Positions 21,889-33,225 of a DNA stretch of 64,000 bases are shown here, in pieces. Numbering within the stretch: position 1 is the first letter of the stretch; each line of letters opens with the position of its first letter. Both the position numbers and the translations under genes were made by a program. Under the pieces are notes generated by a model that made no database searches, was not told the origin of the DNA, and saw only the letters and a list, made by a program, of their open reading frames with translations. Source of the stretch: Chloranthus sessilifolius (Eukaryota > Streptophyta > Magnoliopsida > Chloranthales > Chloranthaceae); the NCBI GenBank assembly GCA_021018995.1, contig CM037590.1, positions 104,905,097 to 104,969,096 on the forward strand. Direction: 5' to 3'.

Positions 21889-23815
21889 TGTTAAGCAGTG
21901 AAAAATATCATTTTTCACCCTTTAACCTGACCTTTGATAGACTTGTGAATAGACTAATAAGTGCTTGTTGAGCATGTTTTGTAGATACCAGTAATAAGCA
22001 GTCATAGTGCAGAAATCTATCCTAAAGTGCTCCACAAGAAGGTCCATCTCTCACCACAGCTCTGACCCAACTATGGCACATAGAAGGGCCCCACACCAAT
22101 GCCCACTTGGGACAGGCAGCAACAATAAAGCAGCGTTGGAAAAAAAGGAAAGACAGGCTGAAAACAACCTGTCGATAGGTTATTACAACCTATCGATAGG
22201 ATTTGAAGGCTGCAAAAGGAAGAAATCGTAAAGATGGGGAGAATTCGACAGGATCAAGAACCTATCGTGCAGTCGAAAACAATAAGGGAGCATCCTATCG
22301 AATGGTTGCCTGAGCTTGAACAAAACCTATCGAAATCAATTGCGCAAGAGCTAAACCTGTCAAAAGGATCCTTCAACCTATCGAAAGCATCAAATGAAGG
22401 CTGCAGATGCTTAAGCTCAAATTGCAAGATTCAACCTATCAGAACCTTTCGATAGGATCCTGAATCCTAGCGAAAGGACCAAAGTACTTTATTTCAACCT
22501 ATCGAAAGCCTCTTCAACCTATCGAAATCGATCTAAACACTTCCCAGAAAAGCTGTTGTACACACGCAGGGAGTTGGTGACCTGTTGCATGCAAATCGAG
22601 GCACCTTAGTGACCGGCGAGAGGCTGCTATAAGTGCCCTAGGAAACCCTAACTGACCCACGTGCTCTCCCCCAACTCTAACGAACTAAAGAGCCTTCTAG
22701 AAGGGAATAAAGGCGGGAATAATAGGATTATTCTGAAAGTTGTAATTGACGGAAAAAACTAGATCTAAGGCTGAAGGAGAAAGCTATAAGAAGAGGGAAA
22801 GCCGTCAGAAAAAGGGGGATCAATTCTGGAAACCAGAGCTTGCAGTGAAATTCTCTATTTCTTTTCTCTAGCCTAACTATGGTTGGCTAATTTCTTGAGA
22901 GCAGCAAAGGGTGAGGTCGAATCTATAATTAGGGAGAGCTGAGAGTGTTATTAAGGGTTAGATGATGCACAAATAGGAAATCTGAGGATATTTCATTGTA
23001 TGGTCAGTTTAATTCAATATAATGTTGGTTTAATTATTGTATTTAGATCTATAGTTCCTTTGGTTTAATTTGGTGCTTGATCGGCTTTGTGTAGATGAGA
23101 ATAGCTCACTCACTTAACTGGTAGACCTCTTGGATGCCATTTGATCTTCCTAGATCTGATGCTCCTGCAATTTCCTGTGTCTGTGGCCTGATAATTGCAA
23201 CATTTGTAGCGGTTATAATGCTCAAATTGAATCCTTTGATTTGGAGGAAGTCTATAGGATGATCTGTGACCATTAAAGTGGACAGATCATACCCTTAAGA
23301 TCAATTCAAGCCTTTAGTTTAGAGTATATTCTTCTACCCTGTAGCTACGCCTATGGCCAGATGAGAGATTGGTGTACTCTAAACTCTTTGTAACCCTAGC
23401 AGCTCAACCTAATTGCAGCAAGACCAAACTCCAAGCTGCTTCTCCCCATTTTCTGTGTTTAATTTCCCCTCACTGCAAGATATGTACTCTGGATTTAATC
23501 CTAATATCTATTTCTGCAATCTAACTTGTTTTTGTAGTTTAATTTAGAAGTGACAACCTCTTAAACCTCTCCTCTTTCTTTTACTGTTTTAGCATTAAGA
23601 AGGGTGCCAAATCTACCACAGATCTAGAGATTTGCCTAACTTTGACACACATTTCCCTGTGGACATACCCTTACTTACTTGTTTTTAAAACTTGCTACAA
23701 TAGGCCCTGAATACTTGCAAGACTGTGTGTAAGCCTACCTTAGTGTGTGCTAACCATAGACCCTTTTACTGGTTGATTTTAAACACCTTTTTAGACACAA
23801 GGCAAGATCCCAACA
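21889..23815 (+). repeat. 3' LTR of element O
   Basis: 1,927 bp from TGTTAAG to CAACA. The start follows a purine tract. The end is set by alignment with the I LTR terminus and by resumption of element C's pol frame at 23816. A terminal hairpin lies at 21890-21926, the CCTATCGATAGG array at 22168-22532 and a TATA box (CTATAAGTG) at 22626-22634. Parts of the 3' half resemble the I LTR (for example 'acttgctacaat' near 23690), so the two families are related. The partner LTR is outside the window. Confidence 0.88.
22168..22532 (+). promoter_or_regulatory. CCTATCGATAGG motif array in the O LTR
   Basis: About eleven copies or variants in 365 bp (CCTGTCGATAGG, CCTATCGATAGG, CCTATCGAAAG, CCTTTCGATAGG and others). 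The first two are 21 bp apart. A TATA box follows at 22626. The motif matches O's internal array at 3171-3490. Confidence 0.75.
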
Positions 23816-24062
23816 GCGCAATGCTCAACTCTAAGAAAGGTCAACAAATCGTACAAGTCCTACAAGAACACCTCAACTCTTTTGCATGGTCCTATGAAGA
23901 TATGTCTGGTTTAGACCCAAGTTTAGTAGAGCATAGTCTTGTCCTGGAACCCGATGCAAAGCCTGTTAAGCAGAAACTCTGAAGGATGCACCCACAAACA
24001 ACCCTTCAAGTTAAAGAGGAAGTTGACAAGTTACACAAAGCCAAACTCATCCGAGTCGTCCT
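23816..24062 (+). pseudogene. RT N-terminal part of element C
   Basis: About 80 codons matching the pre-RT region of G at 52798-53136 (QQIVQVLQEHLNSFAWSYED; PSLVEH; KPVKQKL, then a stop; EEVDKLHKAKLIRV). One in-frame TGA lies near 23981. The segment is bounded on the left by O's LTR and on the right by G's LTR. Confidence 0.88.
24058..24062. repeat. target site duplication of element G, left copy (GTCCT)
   Basis: Matches ATCCT at 61186-61190 at four of five bases; the mismatch is G/A. Removing G and one copy restores the RT frame of element C. Confidence 0.8.
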
Positions 24063-24479
24063 TGTTGGTGCACACTTTTTCTGGGTTCCTCTCGGTCCCT
24101 GTTGAATCAATGGCTCCAATTCTGTCCAAGTGGACTCTAGCGATGCGGCGTTTGGACTAGTTGAGGTAAAAATAAATAATAATAATAAAGGGGTTTCCTA
24201 GAAAGGTTCCTGGTTTGTTGCGATCGCCAGCTATAAATATTTATCGACTCTGCAACACGTCAATGATCAAGCTTAAGAGCGGGTATGGCTTACTTCTATA
24301 CTGAATCATCCGCCTGTGAACGTCAGCAGCAATCTTTTCCTTAATTTAGATAGTTTAATTTCCCTTTTATTTCCCTTTATAGTTATAGTTCTGGTCAGTT
24401 TAGACTTCCTGGATTCTATTGTAAGTTTAGTCGTGTGGTGATCTATTGTAGTTTATTTAACCTAATATTCTAGTTCTAT

Positions 24480-25135
24480 CTGGTGTCTAGTTAATTTTTA
24501 CTATTCCTATCCTTATTGAAAGTCTACTTAATTAAATGTCTCCGTGTTACTAGAAGTACAATTAATTTTAGTCTCCTAATTCCATTAGAAGTCTAATTAT
24601 GATCAAGTTTCCTAATTGTACTAGGAGTGCACATGTAATAGTCTTGATGAACTTCTAATTAATTCAAGCATACTAATTATACTAGAATTCTAATTAAATC
24701 AGGTATAATAATTCTATTGAAATTCTAATTTAAGTAATTATAACAGTCCTACTAGAATTCTAATTGGAATAGAAGACTAATTTTACTGAAACTCTAATTT
24801 AAGCAAAGGAATTAATTTTTTATTAAAATCTAATTAAAAGCAAATAAACTATTTTTACTAAAAATCTAATTAAAATAAATAAACTAATTCTATTAAAGTT
24901 CTAATTAAAGTAAGGAATTAACTATACTAAAAATCTAATTGAAGCAATGAAATTAATCATACTAAATTATAATTAAAGCAAAGAATTAACAAATTAAAAT
25001 TTGATTTGAAGAAATTAATCAATCATACTAAAGTCTAATGAACTCGACTAATTAATTATGCTGAAATAAAATAAATCTACTAATTAATTATACTAAAAAA
25101 ATAAGAAAAAGTGATTAATTAATTCTAAAATTCCT
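24480..25135. repeat. AT-rich imperfect tandem repeats in the G LTR
   Basis: Many imperfect units built around TCTAATTAAA and ACTAAAA, each about 20-45 bp, repeated in the right LTR (59110-59765). Strong AT bias unlike the CpG-rich array next to it. Function unknown; a nucleosome-poor or scaffold-attachment-like tract is possible. Confidence 0.65.
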
Positions 25136-25916
25136 AAAAAAAAAGGGGTTTTGGGCCCGCTATTCTAAGGAGGATTAGCCTCGTTCCCGAGTACCCTTCG
25201 TAAGCTCCCTTAGGCAAATCGTATGGCTGAGATTAAAGACAAATTGGATTTCGAAATATAAAATAGTATTTTTAGGCTTTTAAGAGTTGATTTCGGAATG
25301 TTAATTATGAATTAAATTATAAAATCGGGATTATAGAAACTAAAATTATATTTTAGGGTTTTTGGAGATATTAAAATAAGAAATTTAAATTTAAATTTAA
25401 ATTTCTAGGACTGAATTCGGGTCTGAAATCAGAAAATCAGACTGTATGATTAAGGACTGAGTCTAGAATCCAAGGATTAGAACCAAAAATTAACGATAGG
25501 ACTAAAGATTAAGATTTTATAACAGAATTAAAGTCTAGGGTCGGTGAATTAGACCACCAGATTAAGGACTGGTTCCGAATTCGAAGAATTAGAATCAGAT
25601 ATAAAATATTTGCGATCTAAAAAGGGTGCTACGGTCTCAGACTGAAAATTAAAATATGTGATAAAAACTAATAGAAAACTTAAATCTATAGGCTAGAAAT
25701 TATGACCATAAGCCAAAAATTATTACCTAGGGTCGGGGCTGCGGCGAGAAATATCGAAAATTCGAAGCTTGAATTTCAAAATCATGACTAGGTTGCTCTA
25801 TGGGTTTATCCTCGGAGTTCTCTGGTTTCGGAATCCAAAAAAAGTCCGTTCTCTCTCAAAAATTTACCAGCCTCCTTGGCAAATTAAGAAAATAAATCTT
25901 TTATAGGTTTTTCTTC

Positions 25917-26335
25917 AATTACGCGTCATTTTCTAGGCATTTAACTGAATTACGCGCTGGTTTCTTGGTGCTTAATCGCTTGGAGTCGGTCACCGACTCA
26001 GTGAGCGACCGGCTGACTTGCTCAGTGAGTTTCCTAGTCTAATAGCGTTAGAGTTAATTGCGCACTTGGTAGGATGTGCGTAATCTAATTAAGCGATTCT
26101 TCAGAAGCGCTCAATCAAGGAAGCTTAGGGGTTAAGGACTGTGAGGCTAGGCCGGGCATAGGCCAATTGTACGTTGGTGATAGGGTGTGCAATCCAATCG
26201 CGCGTCTACCTTCAGGCGCGTGATCGAGTCTCGATATGGTATGAGAATGAAAGTTTGGTCTAAAAGGGGGACTGATTGCGCATTTGTGGTCTGGCGTGCA
26301 ATAGAATTACGCGCAGGGTTTCAAGCACTTAATTC
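25917..26335 (-). promoter_or_regulatory. AATTRCGCGC motif array in the G 3' LTR
   Basis: About fourteen copies of AATTACGCGC, AATTGCGCA or the inverse GCGCTTAATT. It ends just upstream (minus-strand sense) of a TATA box, CCTATAAAA, at about 25900-25907. The right LTR has the same at 60518-60938, with TATA at 60499-60507. Some repeats are 31 bp apart. Confidence 0.7.
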
Positions 26336-26581
26336 GGGGTTGTCCAGGCCTGGTATCTAGTCTGAAATGTAAGACTATTGTTTCAGTCTATATTCCAACT
26401 ATATATTATTATTTCAATATAACCTCCCTATGTTGAGATCTGAGCCACGGAGCTATTATTTCAGCTTGTGTTCAGTCATGCACTATTGTTTCAGTGCATG
26501 GTTCCCATATCAGGGTTAAGAGGTCAATGGTTGATAAAAAAAAATTATATATCCCGAGAGGGAAAATTGGGAGTATCTATA

Positions 26582-26598
26582 GATGCCCCTCTTCAACC
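26582..26598 (-). other. polypurine tract of element G
   Basis: On the minus strand this reads GGGTTGAAGAGGGGCATC up to the LTR edge, the usual form in Tat elements. Element H is inserted 22 bp inside the LTR border. Confidence 0.7.
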
Positions 26599-26603
26599 CG
26601 CTC
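26599..26603. repeat. target site duplication of element H, left copy (CGCTC)
   Basis: Exact match to 39663-39667. Confidence 0.95.
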
Positions 26604-29101
26604 TGTGACAGCTCGGATTTCGATACCCCGAAACCCGTGCCATCAGCACGATCATCTTGACCGTGCCCCTTAGCTATGCACGGAACATTGGTATATCAAG
26701 CAATGAACTGAATTGAAATAATAATGAAGTTGCGGAATTAAATTACTATATAAGTATTTCTCAAAATACAGTTCTACCCTCATACCTCTACATGAACGGA
26801 GAACCGACCCGAACCATCGATGATAGCTAATCATCATAGATGGTTCGCCCAAAAGAATAATCCCAAATTTATACATATACATTGTTTAACCAAAAATAAG
26901 GCTTGACATACCAAGCCGTATAACAATCTCACAAAACTCTCAAAGCTGCACAACGGAGTCCTCTAGAAGAAGTCCTCAGGAGGTGGCTCCAACTCGTCTC
27001 CAGGTGCAAGGTCCGACTCACGGGGTCAACGTCTCCTGAAGCCTCGGCAGCTGCTAGTAGTGGACCTGCGACGTATAGTCTAAAGGGTGAGCTACATCCT
27101 AGCTCAATAGGGAACAGAATACAGTTGAACATATAAATTACCACTCACATATATTTCATGATATGCCATGCATGATGTGTCTATGCAGTTACTAATGAAA
27201 AATAGTTGAAAAGAATCACATTTTACTGGTAGTTTACTCATGTCTTTTACTTATTTATGAATGATGCTGAAAAGGCCTAAAGCAAAACTTAAACTTTCAA
27301 CTTAAGTAATCCCCGAGCAATATAGCATCGAGCCCTGATGAGATACCCATCATCGTCATCTATATAGACAGTTTTAAAAGTATTCCCTGGGAATACAAAT
27401 AGTACCCAAGCCCCTTTCCCCTGGGGATTAGTGGCGGGGTTTCACTTGTCTCAACTCAACACCTCGGGTGTACACTGTGTCTGGATAAGCCTCCTGACCG
27501 CCTAGCCAACCAGATCGGTCACGGATATCCCGTCACACATGGATATCCGCCACGCAAACCTCAAATAATAAAAGTATCAGGTGCTTTACATATAGTTATT
27601 CACCGTGTAAGTGTGCTCTCTTATATCAGTTAGGCCCTATCAAACATGATTCAATCTTTGATACATCCCTGGGATGTATCCATTCACTTGCATCACACCT
27701 GATGCCCTTATCTCTTTACTTCCTCATCCCCTGGGGAGGGCTCATTATAATTACTCTTATTGATGTCACACACACACTTTTCACAATTCTTAAGCAATAA
27801 AACATTTTGAATTGAATTCTATATCACTACATACATGCTCTTGCAAAATAAAGTACATGTTCAAGGTGTTCCCTACCTCAAGTCTTTGTTTGATCATGCA
27901 TCAAGGTCCCACGTGGCTCCTTGTGCCCAAGCTCACACGTACCACCTATGGTACCACATAACATGTGAAATACATCACTAAAGATGTAATAAAGAAGGTC
28001 CAAGACCCTCCAAGAATCTTAAAGTCGAACTCAAAAGTCAACAAAAATTGGTACAGTCGATTAATCGAACTCCAAAATCAATTAATCGAATCTGATTCGA
28101 TTAATCGATTTCCAAAATCGATTAATCGAAATTCAATATCAATTAATCAATTCTCAAATCGATTAATCGAGATTCCCATTCGATTAATCGAATCCCCATT
28201 CGATTAATCGAAATTCTCCATTCTATCCAGTCGATTCTCAATTCGAGTAATCGAGTTTCCAAAATCGATTAATCGATCTGGAATCGATTAATCGAAATTC
28301 TAAATCGATTAATCGAACTCTCATTTCGATTAGTCGATTTCTCCAAGCTCTTTTCTTTTCTCCACTGGAGTTCACTGTAGGTTTCCAGTCGATTAATCGA
28401 TACCCAATTCGATTAATCAAAATTCAAAGTCGATTAATCGAGATCGGGGTCCTCTGACTTTTCAACTTCTTGGCCAAAATCGATTAATCGAAACTCATTT
28501 TCGATTAATCAAAATGGCCAGATTCAGCCCCCTTTTGGCTGTTCTTCCCAATCTTTTCCCTTACTTTTCCTCTATTTTTCTAAGCCTTTATCCTATACTT
28601 TAAACCATTTCTAACTACAATCTAACCTTTCAATATATGCATTTAATCTACAAAAATTTTACCTTCAATCAATCTCAAATTGATTTAAATCAAGTGGTTG
28701 GAAAGGCTAGGGTTCCAACTTTGGCTTGAACGGATCCTTCACGTTGAATCAATCTCTTTAATGCTTGAATCCCCCTTCCAATCACCCACAATAACTCCTT
28801 ACTCAACCCTTCTTTACTCCTCTCTCTCTTCTTTACTTCTCTCTCAACAACCCATAACATGAATTTTAGGGTTATTAAACCCTTTTTATCTCTCTTCTAG
28901 TTGGTGTGTTGAGCACATGCTCCGCAATAGGTGTATGTGACTTCACATTTACATCACACACCACATAGTCAGTCAAACTATTACATCTCATCCGTTCATC
29001 ACACTCTATGCTAACTATTGAACTCCTAATTGGTCAAACCTATGACCAATCGGGCACGGATCCCGAGGTCACTGTTTAACGTGATTTTTTGAGATATTAC
29101 A
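26604..29101 (-). repeat. 3' LTR of element H (left copy)
   Basis: 2,498 bp, TGTGACA...ATTACA on the plus strand. The TCGATTAATCGA array lies at 28056-28512. Against the right LTR it differs by scattered transitions and by gain or loss of single array units. Short reading frames inside are not genes. Confidence 0.95.
28056..28512 (-). promoter_or_regulatory. TCGATTAATCGA palindrome array in the H 3' LTR
   Basis: About eighteen copies or one-step variants of a perfect 12-bp palindrome with an ATTA/TAAT core. Successive copies lie 19-22 bp apart over long runs, mostly 20 or 21. Several variants are CG to CA/TG changes. No clear TATA box lies next to it in the LTR. The nearest candidate, CTATATAGA, is about 700 bp further in the transcription direction. 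Confidence 0.75.
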
Positions 29102-29114
29102 TCCTCCCCACCTT
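29102..29114 (-). other. polypurine tract of element H
   Basis: Reads AAGGTGGGGAGGA on the minus strand, touching the LTR start TGTAATATC, a form typical of Tekay-like elements. Confidence 0.85.
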
Positions 29115-29390
29115 AGGAATTTTTGTCCTCGAAAATAACCCAAAGGTGCGTAGGTCTGGGTCCCCCCCCCCACTCTCAGGTGAGGTGGCCCAGTTGACTC
29201 AGATGTATCACGGCAATGACAAGAATACAAGCATAGAATATAAAGGTTACGATAATGAAAAATTTACACCAAAAATTTTGATTTCTATTAAATATCTGAA
29301 AATTTTTACAATTCGCCAGATAATTTGGCATACAAAATATACATGCATACAATAACAACTCAAAAGAAGAAAGAAATGAGAGCGCGAGGC

Positions 29391-30995
29391 TCATGCAGGC
29401 CCCTCGTCAGGCTGGTCTGGTGGTGGAGCAGGCTGCTCCATCTGAGCTGACGGTGCTATGGGGGTCGGCGGGTTTGCTGGAGCTGGCTGGCTGGTCTGTG
29501 CTGGCTAGGTGGTCGGAGGTAGCGGCAGCTGCTGTGACTGCGGCATCTCGATCGGCGGAGCTGATGTAGAAGTGGAAGGACCAGTGCCGGTAATCGCGGT
29601 GGTCGAATGGAAGACAGGACCTCTGTGGAAGGCGGTCTGTCCCACAGTCCACTCCTCTTCCTGAGCCAGGTACCGCTGGTAGTCCAACGGGTAGATGTAG
29701 CGGAGGGTATGGAACATAAGGAAGTCCATCCTCCGATTCATCCGCTCGTTGTTGGCCTCCATGCGTGCCAACACCTCCTCGACGGTAGGACCGGATGGAG
29801 CTACGTGCCGGTGGTAGGATGATGTGGGTGTAGCTGGCGCGGAGTGAGCTGGCGGTGTCGGTGAAGCTGTGGTATGAGAGGTAGCCCTCTCCATTGATGG
29901 CTCGACCGGGTGTGCCCCACCCACGGGTGGGTCCTGATGTGGTGGTGGGGGTGGTGGTGGTGCTATTGTTGCTGCTGCTGTGGCTGGAGCCGGACCCGGA
30001 GCTGGTAGGGTCCGCTTCAGCAAGTTGTAGCTACTGGTCCATGAAGACTTGGAGAATGTCTTCACGCAATCCGTAGCCCTCACCTCGTGAGGAGAGACGG
30101 TGTAGGAGGGAGCGTTGGAATAGCACTCCAACATGCTCAAGATGAGCCGAGCATACGGCATCTTCTCCTTGGGCCTTAAGTTGCCCTTCATTAACTTCCC
30201 CTTAATATATCTCATCCCCTCGAGGATGAGCATGGTGGCGTCGAACCACCGGCCACAAAAGGCCGTGTATAGTGCGTGTTGCACTTTCTCCACGCGCTCC
30301 GTGTCATGGCGCATCGGGTATAGGTTACACTTGATTATGGAATCAAGCATCCACATGTAGTGGGGAAGGTCGATCCTCTTGATAGAGGATCGCGACCCCT
30401 TTTTCCCGTTCGTCATGCGGGTCATGACCTCTTCAAACCTAGGTTCCTCTTCAAAGGGTGGGAAGAGGGTGGTCTCAGGGGTGAAATCGAGGTAGCACTC
30501 GAGTACCTCGTGTATGTGGCGACGGGTGATCGTGTATTCTCGACCCCCTATGTTGGTCAAGATCACGTCGTCGGTAGGGCCATCGACAAGGCCCTGATAA
30601 AACAACCTCACCAATCTAGGGTAGTAAGAACCCTGGATTGGTTTGAGAAGGTTGCCGAGACCGGCATTTCTGAGGTAGTTGCGAGCCCATTGGGTCTCGC
30701 CCGGTACATCGGGATTTGTGAAAAGGGTAGGGTCGATGAGGTACTCGACCTCAAAGGTCTTTGCAGCCCACCACTCATTGGGTTGTATCACGTTAGTGGG
30801 TGGTGGCGGCATAGGGGTAGATTCGCGGGAAGACTCGCGCGAAGGTGTGCTCGTCGAACCGGAGGTGGTCTCTGATGCCGACGGTGATTGAGTCCTCACC
30901 GGCCATGGGGTAGTTGGTGGTGGTGCGGCATTCTTACGCCGAACCGGGAGCTTAGAGGTCGCCTTCTTCAAAGACAACCGGGTTTTGGGCGACAT
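29391..30995 (-). CDS. accessory ORF of element H (PF20167-like protein)
   Basis: The first open stretch (30995-29505) is 496 codons. After one TAG the same frame runs about 37 codons to a TGA at 29391, so the original protein was perhaps 534 residues. Order: basic Ser/Lys/Arg-rich N-terminus (RLSLKKATSKLPVRRK); a folded domain, about residues 75-315, with YPRLVRLFYQGL, IKRIDLPHYMWMLDSIIK, FDATMLILEGM and MPYARLILSMLE in the order seen in O and I; a Pro/Ala/His-rich linker; and a helix rich in Met, Arg and Glu (EEVLARMEANNERMNRRMDF). No signal peptide or membrane segment. It lacks the very long Pro-rich tail of I and O. The start follows a 5' leader and TATA box at 31221-31232. It is nearly intact, unlike its homologues. 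Function unknown. Confidence 0.85.
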
Positions 30996-31220
30996 TTTGG
31001 TGAAATATAAAAAATTTAGGGTTTTCTCTAACTCAAATTGAAGGAAATTGCGAATTTAGGGTTTACCGTGGGTTTTGGACGCTATAAGACTTGAATCCGA
31101 GCTGAAAACCAACGGAAATGCAAACCCTAGAGTGTCGGCTGGTTGGAGAAGGAGAAGAAGGAGAAACGCGCCCAAATGAAAAATGCAAATGATTTCGAAT
31201 GGGGAGTGAAATCCCCAATT
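30996..31220 (-). other. leader of the H accessory ORF
   Basis: About 225 bp between the TATA box and the start codon. It has an inverted GGGGA...TCCCC repeat near 31201-31216 and no upstream ORF of note. Confidence 0.5.
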
Positions 31221-31868
31221 TTATATATATAGGCCCCGACTCGATTAATCGAATAATCGAAATCGTATCCGTTTAAAATTTCAAGTTTTTGAGTTCACTG
31301 GCGCGAGCCAGTCGATTAATCGAAATCCATTTCGATTAATCAAAATTTCAAAATTGATTAATCAAAATTCACTTCGATTAATCGAAATCGTGCAGTCCCT
31401 TCCAAAATTTTCAGGATTCCTTAAGTTATTCGATTAGTCGAACTATGGTTCGATTAATCGAAATCTCAAATCGATTAATCGAATTTCACATCAATTAATC
31501 GAAATTGTTTCTCTGACTTCAAATTTTCATAAGTCCCTTAAGTTATTCGATTAATCGAACTCCCAATTCGATTAATCGAAATCGCAAATCGATTAATCGA
31601 AACCTCCTCGATTAATCGAAATGTCAGTAAATCCCTCTAAGTTCTTCTAACATGCCCAATTTGTTCGATTAATCAAACATGCAGTTCGATTAATCGAAAA
31701 CCTAAATCGATTAATCGAAACCGAAATCGATTAATCGAAATTTCATTCTGTATATTTTCTAACTCTTACTCAAGTTTCCAGTCACTAGCACATGCCAGTC
31801 GACTAATCGAACAAAATCTATTAATCGAAATTCCAAATCGATTAATCGATTTGAAATTCGATTAATCG
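31221..31868 (-). promoter_or_regulatory. H internal TCGATTAATCGA array with TATA box
   Basis: About 21 copies or near copies in 628 bp, spaced mostly 20-21 bp, upstream of the accessory ORF. The TATA box (CCTATATATATAAAA on the minus strand, about 31218-31232) lies 10 bp after the last copy. Blocks share more than the palindrome with the LTR array (opening CCAGTCGATTAATCG, spacer CTCTGACTT...TTTTC), so the two arrays are homologous. Predicted promoter of the accessory ORF. Confidence 0.78.
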
Positions 31869-32098
31869 GTTTTGCCCAATTTCGGTAGATTTTCAAGTTC
31901 TTTGTTTATTTGATTTCTCTTGGTAGTTTATGATATCAAGTGATCCTTAGTTCCACAAAACACATCCTCAAGGTCCTGTGTATATAAAAATTTATTTCTT
32001 TGTCACACTTTGATCAAAACTTCCATTGAATTACAAGTATTGTTGAGATTCCACAAACATGCTTGTGGTTTACACTTGGCTCTCAAGTCGTCGGAAAC

Positions 32099-33225
32099 AA
32101 GGCTGGATATTGTTCTTTCACATCGGCCTCTCATTCCCAAGTAGCCTCTTCGTTCGGATGATTGTTCCATCGAACAAGCACTAAGGGAATCACTTTAGTA
32201 CGCAATACTTGTTCCTTTCGATCCAAGATTTCCACTGGTTCCTCTATCATGCTCATGTCCTCACACATCTCCAAAGGTTGACTTCCTAACACATGAGATG
32301 GATCGTTTATATACTTTCTGAGCATCGATATGTGGAAAACGTTATGTACTTGATCGTATAACGGTGGTAATCCAATGCGATAAGCAACTTCTCCTACGCG
32401 TCCCAAAATTTCAAATGGTCCAACATAACGGGGACTTAGCTTCCCTCTCTTGCCAAACCTCATTACGCCTTTCATAGGTAACACTTTCACAAACACATGC
32501 TCACCCACTTTATAGTCGACACTAGTCCGCTTGATGTCGGCATAACTTTTCTGTCTGCTCTATGCTGACTTCAGCCTCTCTCTGATTATACGCACGACAG
32601 TGGCGTTGTCTCCAAGTAGTTCTGGTCCTAAAATAAACTTCTCACCTGTTTCTTCCCAATTGAGGGGTGATTTACATCGTCGTCCATACAGAGCTTCATA
32701 TGGTGCCATGCCAATGCTCGTTTGGAAACTGTTGTTGTATGCGAATTTGATCAGCGGTAGATACTGATCCCAATATCCTTGCATATCTAGCATGCATGCT
32801 CTGAGCATGTCTTCTATTACTTTGTTCACTCGCTCTGTCTGCCCATCAGTTTGAGGATGGAAAGCCGAACTAAAATCTAGTCGCGTTCCCATTCCTTCTT
32901 GAAATTTCTTCCAAAACTTGGGCGTATATAGTGGATCACAATCTAAAACTATGCTGCTTGGAATCCCGTGTAGTCTTACAATCTCCTTCATGTATAAGTC
33001 TGCCAGTCTTCCTGCCGTATACATAGTATTGTATGGCAAAAAGTGCGCTAATTTGGTCAATCGATCTACGACGACCCAAATGGCATTGTGTCTCTTGGCA
33101 GTACGCGGTAATCCAACAATGAAATCCATCGAGATCGATTCCCACTTCCATTCTGGTATTGGTAAAGGCTGTAATAGTCCAGCAGGATGTCTATGATCAA
33201 TCTTCACCTGCTGACAGGTCAAACA
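32099..33225 (-). pseudogene. integrase and chromodomain of element H
   Basis: Same frame as RT. The zinc-binding part spans the TGA at 33226 (H...H, then CLTCQQ). The catalytic core shows SMDFIVGLP (first Asp), LDCDPLYT (second Asp) and TDGQTERVN (Glu). A TAG lies at about 32560. The C-terminal module GKLSPRYVGPFEILGRVG is followed by VHNVFHISMLRKY. The chromodomain (EPVEILDRKEQ..., VRWNNHPNEEATWE) is cut by a TGA near 32131 and continues to about 32099. Chromodomains direct integration to particular chromatin. The stops fit CGA-to-TGA and CAG-to-TAG changes. Confidence 0.92.

Larger units (their letters stand above)
1..23815 (+). mobile_element. Element O: Athila-like LTR retrotransposon, 5' end outside window, split by element I
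   Basis: The internal region starts near the left edge with gag and runs through protease, an integrase stub, a motif array and a long accessory ORF to a purine tract and a 3' LTR ending ...CAACA at 23815. Gag and protease resemble the Athila branch of Ty3/gypsy (basic N-terminus, CCHC knuckle, gag fused to protease, integrase tail with the GPY motif). RT, RNase H and the integrase core are missing between about 2582 and 2600, so O could not move without help. I (3841-17274) interrupts the accessory ORF. O lies in element C's pol, whose reading frame resumes at 23816; the likely right target duplication is GCGCA (23816-23820), but the left one is outside the window. Confidence 0.9.
24063..26581 (-). 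repeat. 3' LTR of element G (left copy)
   Basis: 2,519 bp; the outer end is TGTTGG on the plus strand, the inner end has decayed from ...CTACA to ...CTATA. Contains AT-rich repeats (24480-25135), a TATA box on the minus strand (CCTATAAAA, about 25900-25907) and an AATTRCGCGC array (25917-26335). Collinear with 58690-61185, with a short AAATTT copy-number difference near 25385. Confidence 0.9.

Noticed and set aside
27965..28207. Open frame rich in Ile, Asn, Arg and Ser over the H LTR array
   Set aside because: The palindromic repeat unit happens to be open in several frames on both strands; no conservation beyond the DNA motif.
28056..28512. Regular TCGATTAATCGA repeats with about 9-bp spacers looked like a CRISPR array
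   Set aside because: Repeats are only 12 bp and degenerate, spacers are too short and similar, no cas genes, and the context is a plant LTR.
30360..30875. 171-codon plus-strand ORF opposite the H accessory ORF
   Set aside because: Antisense shadow; the minus-strand frame is far longer and has the conserved domain.
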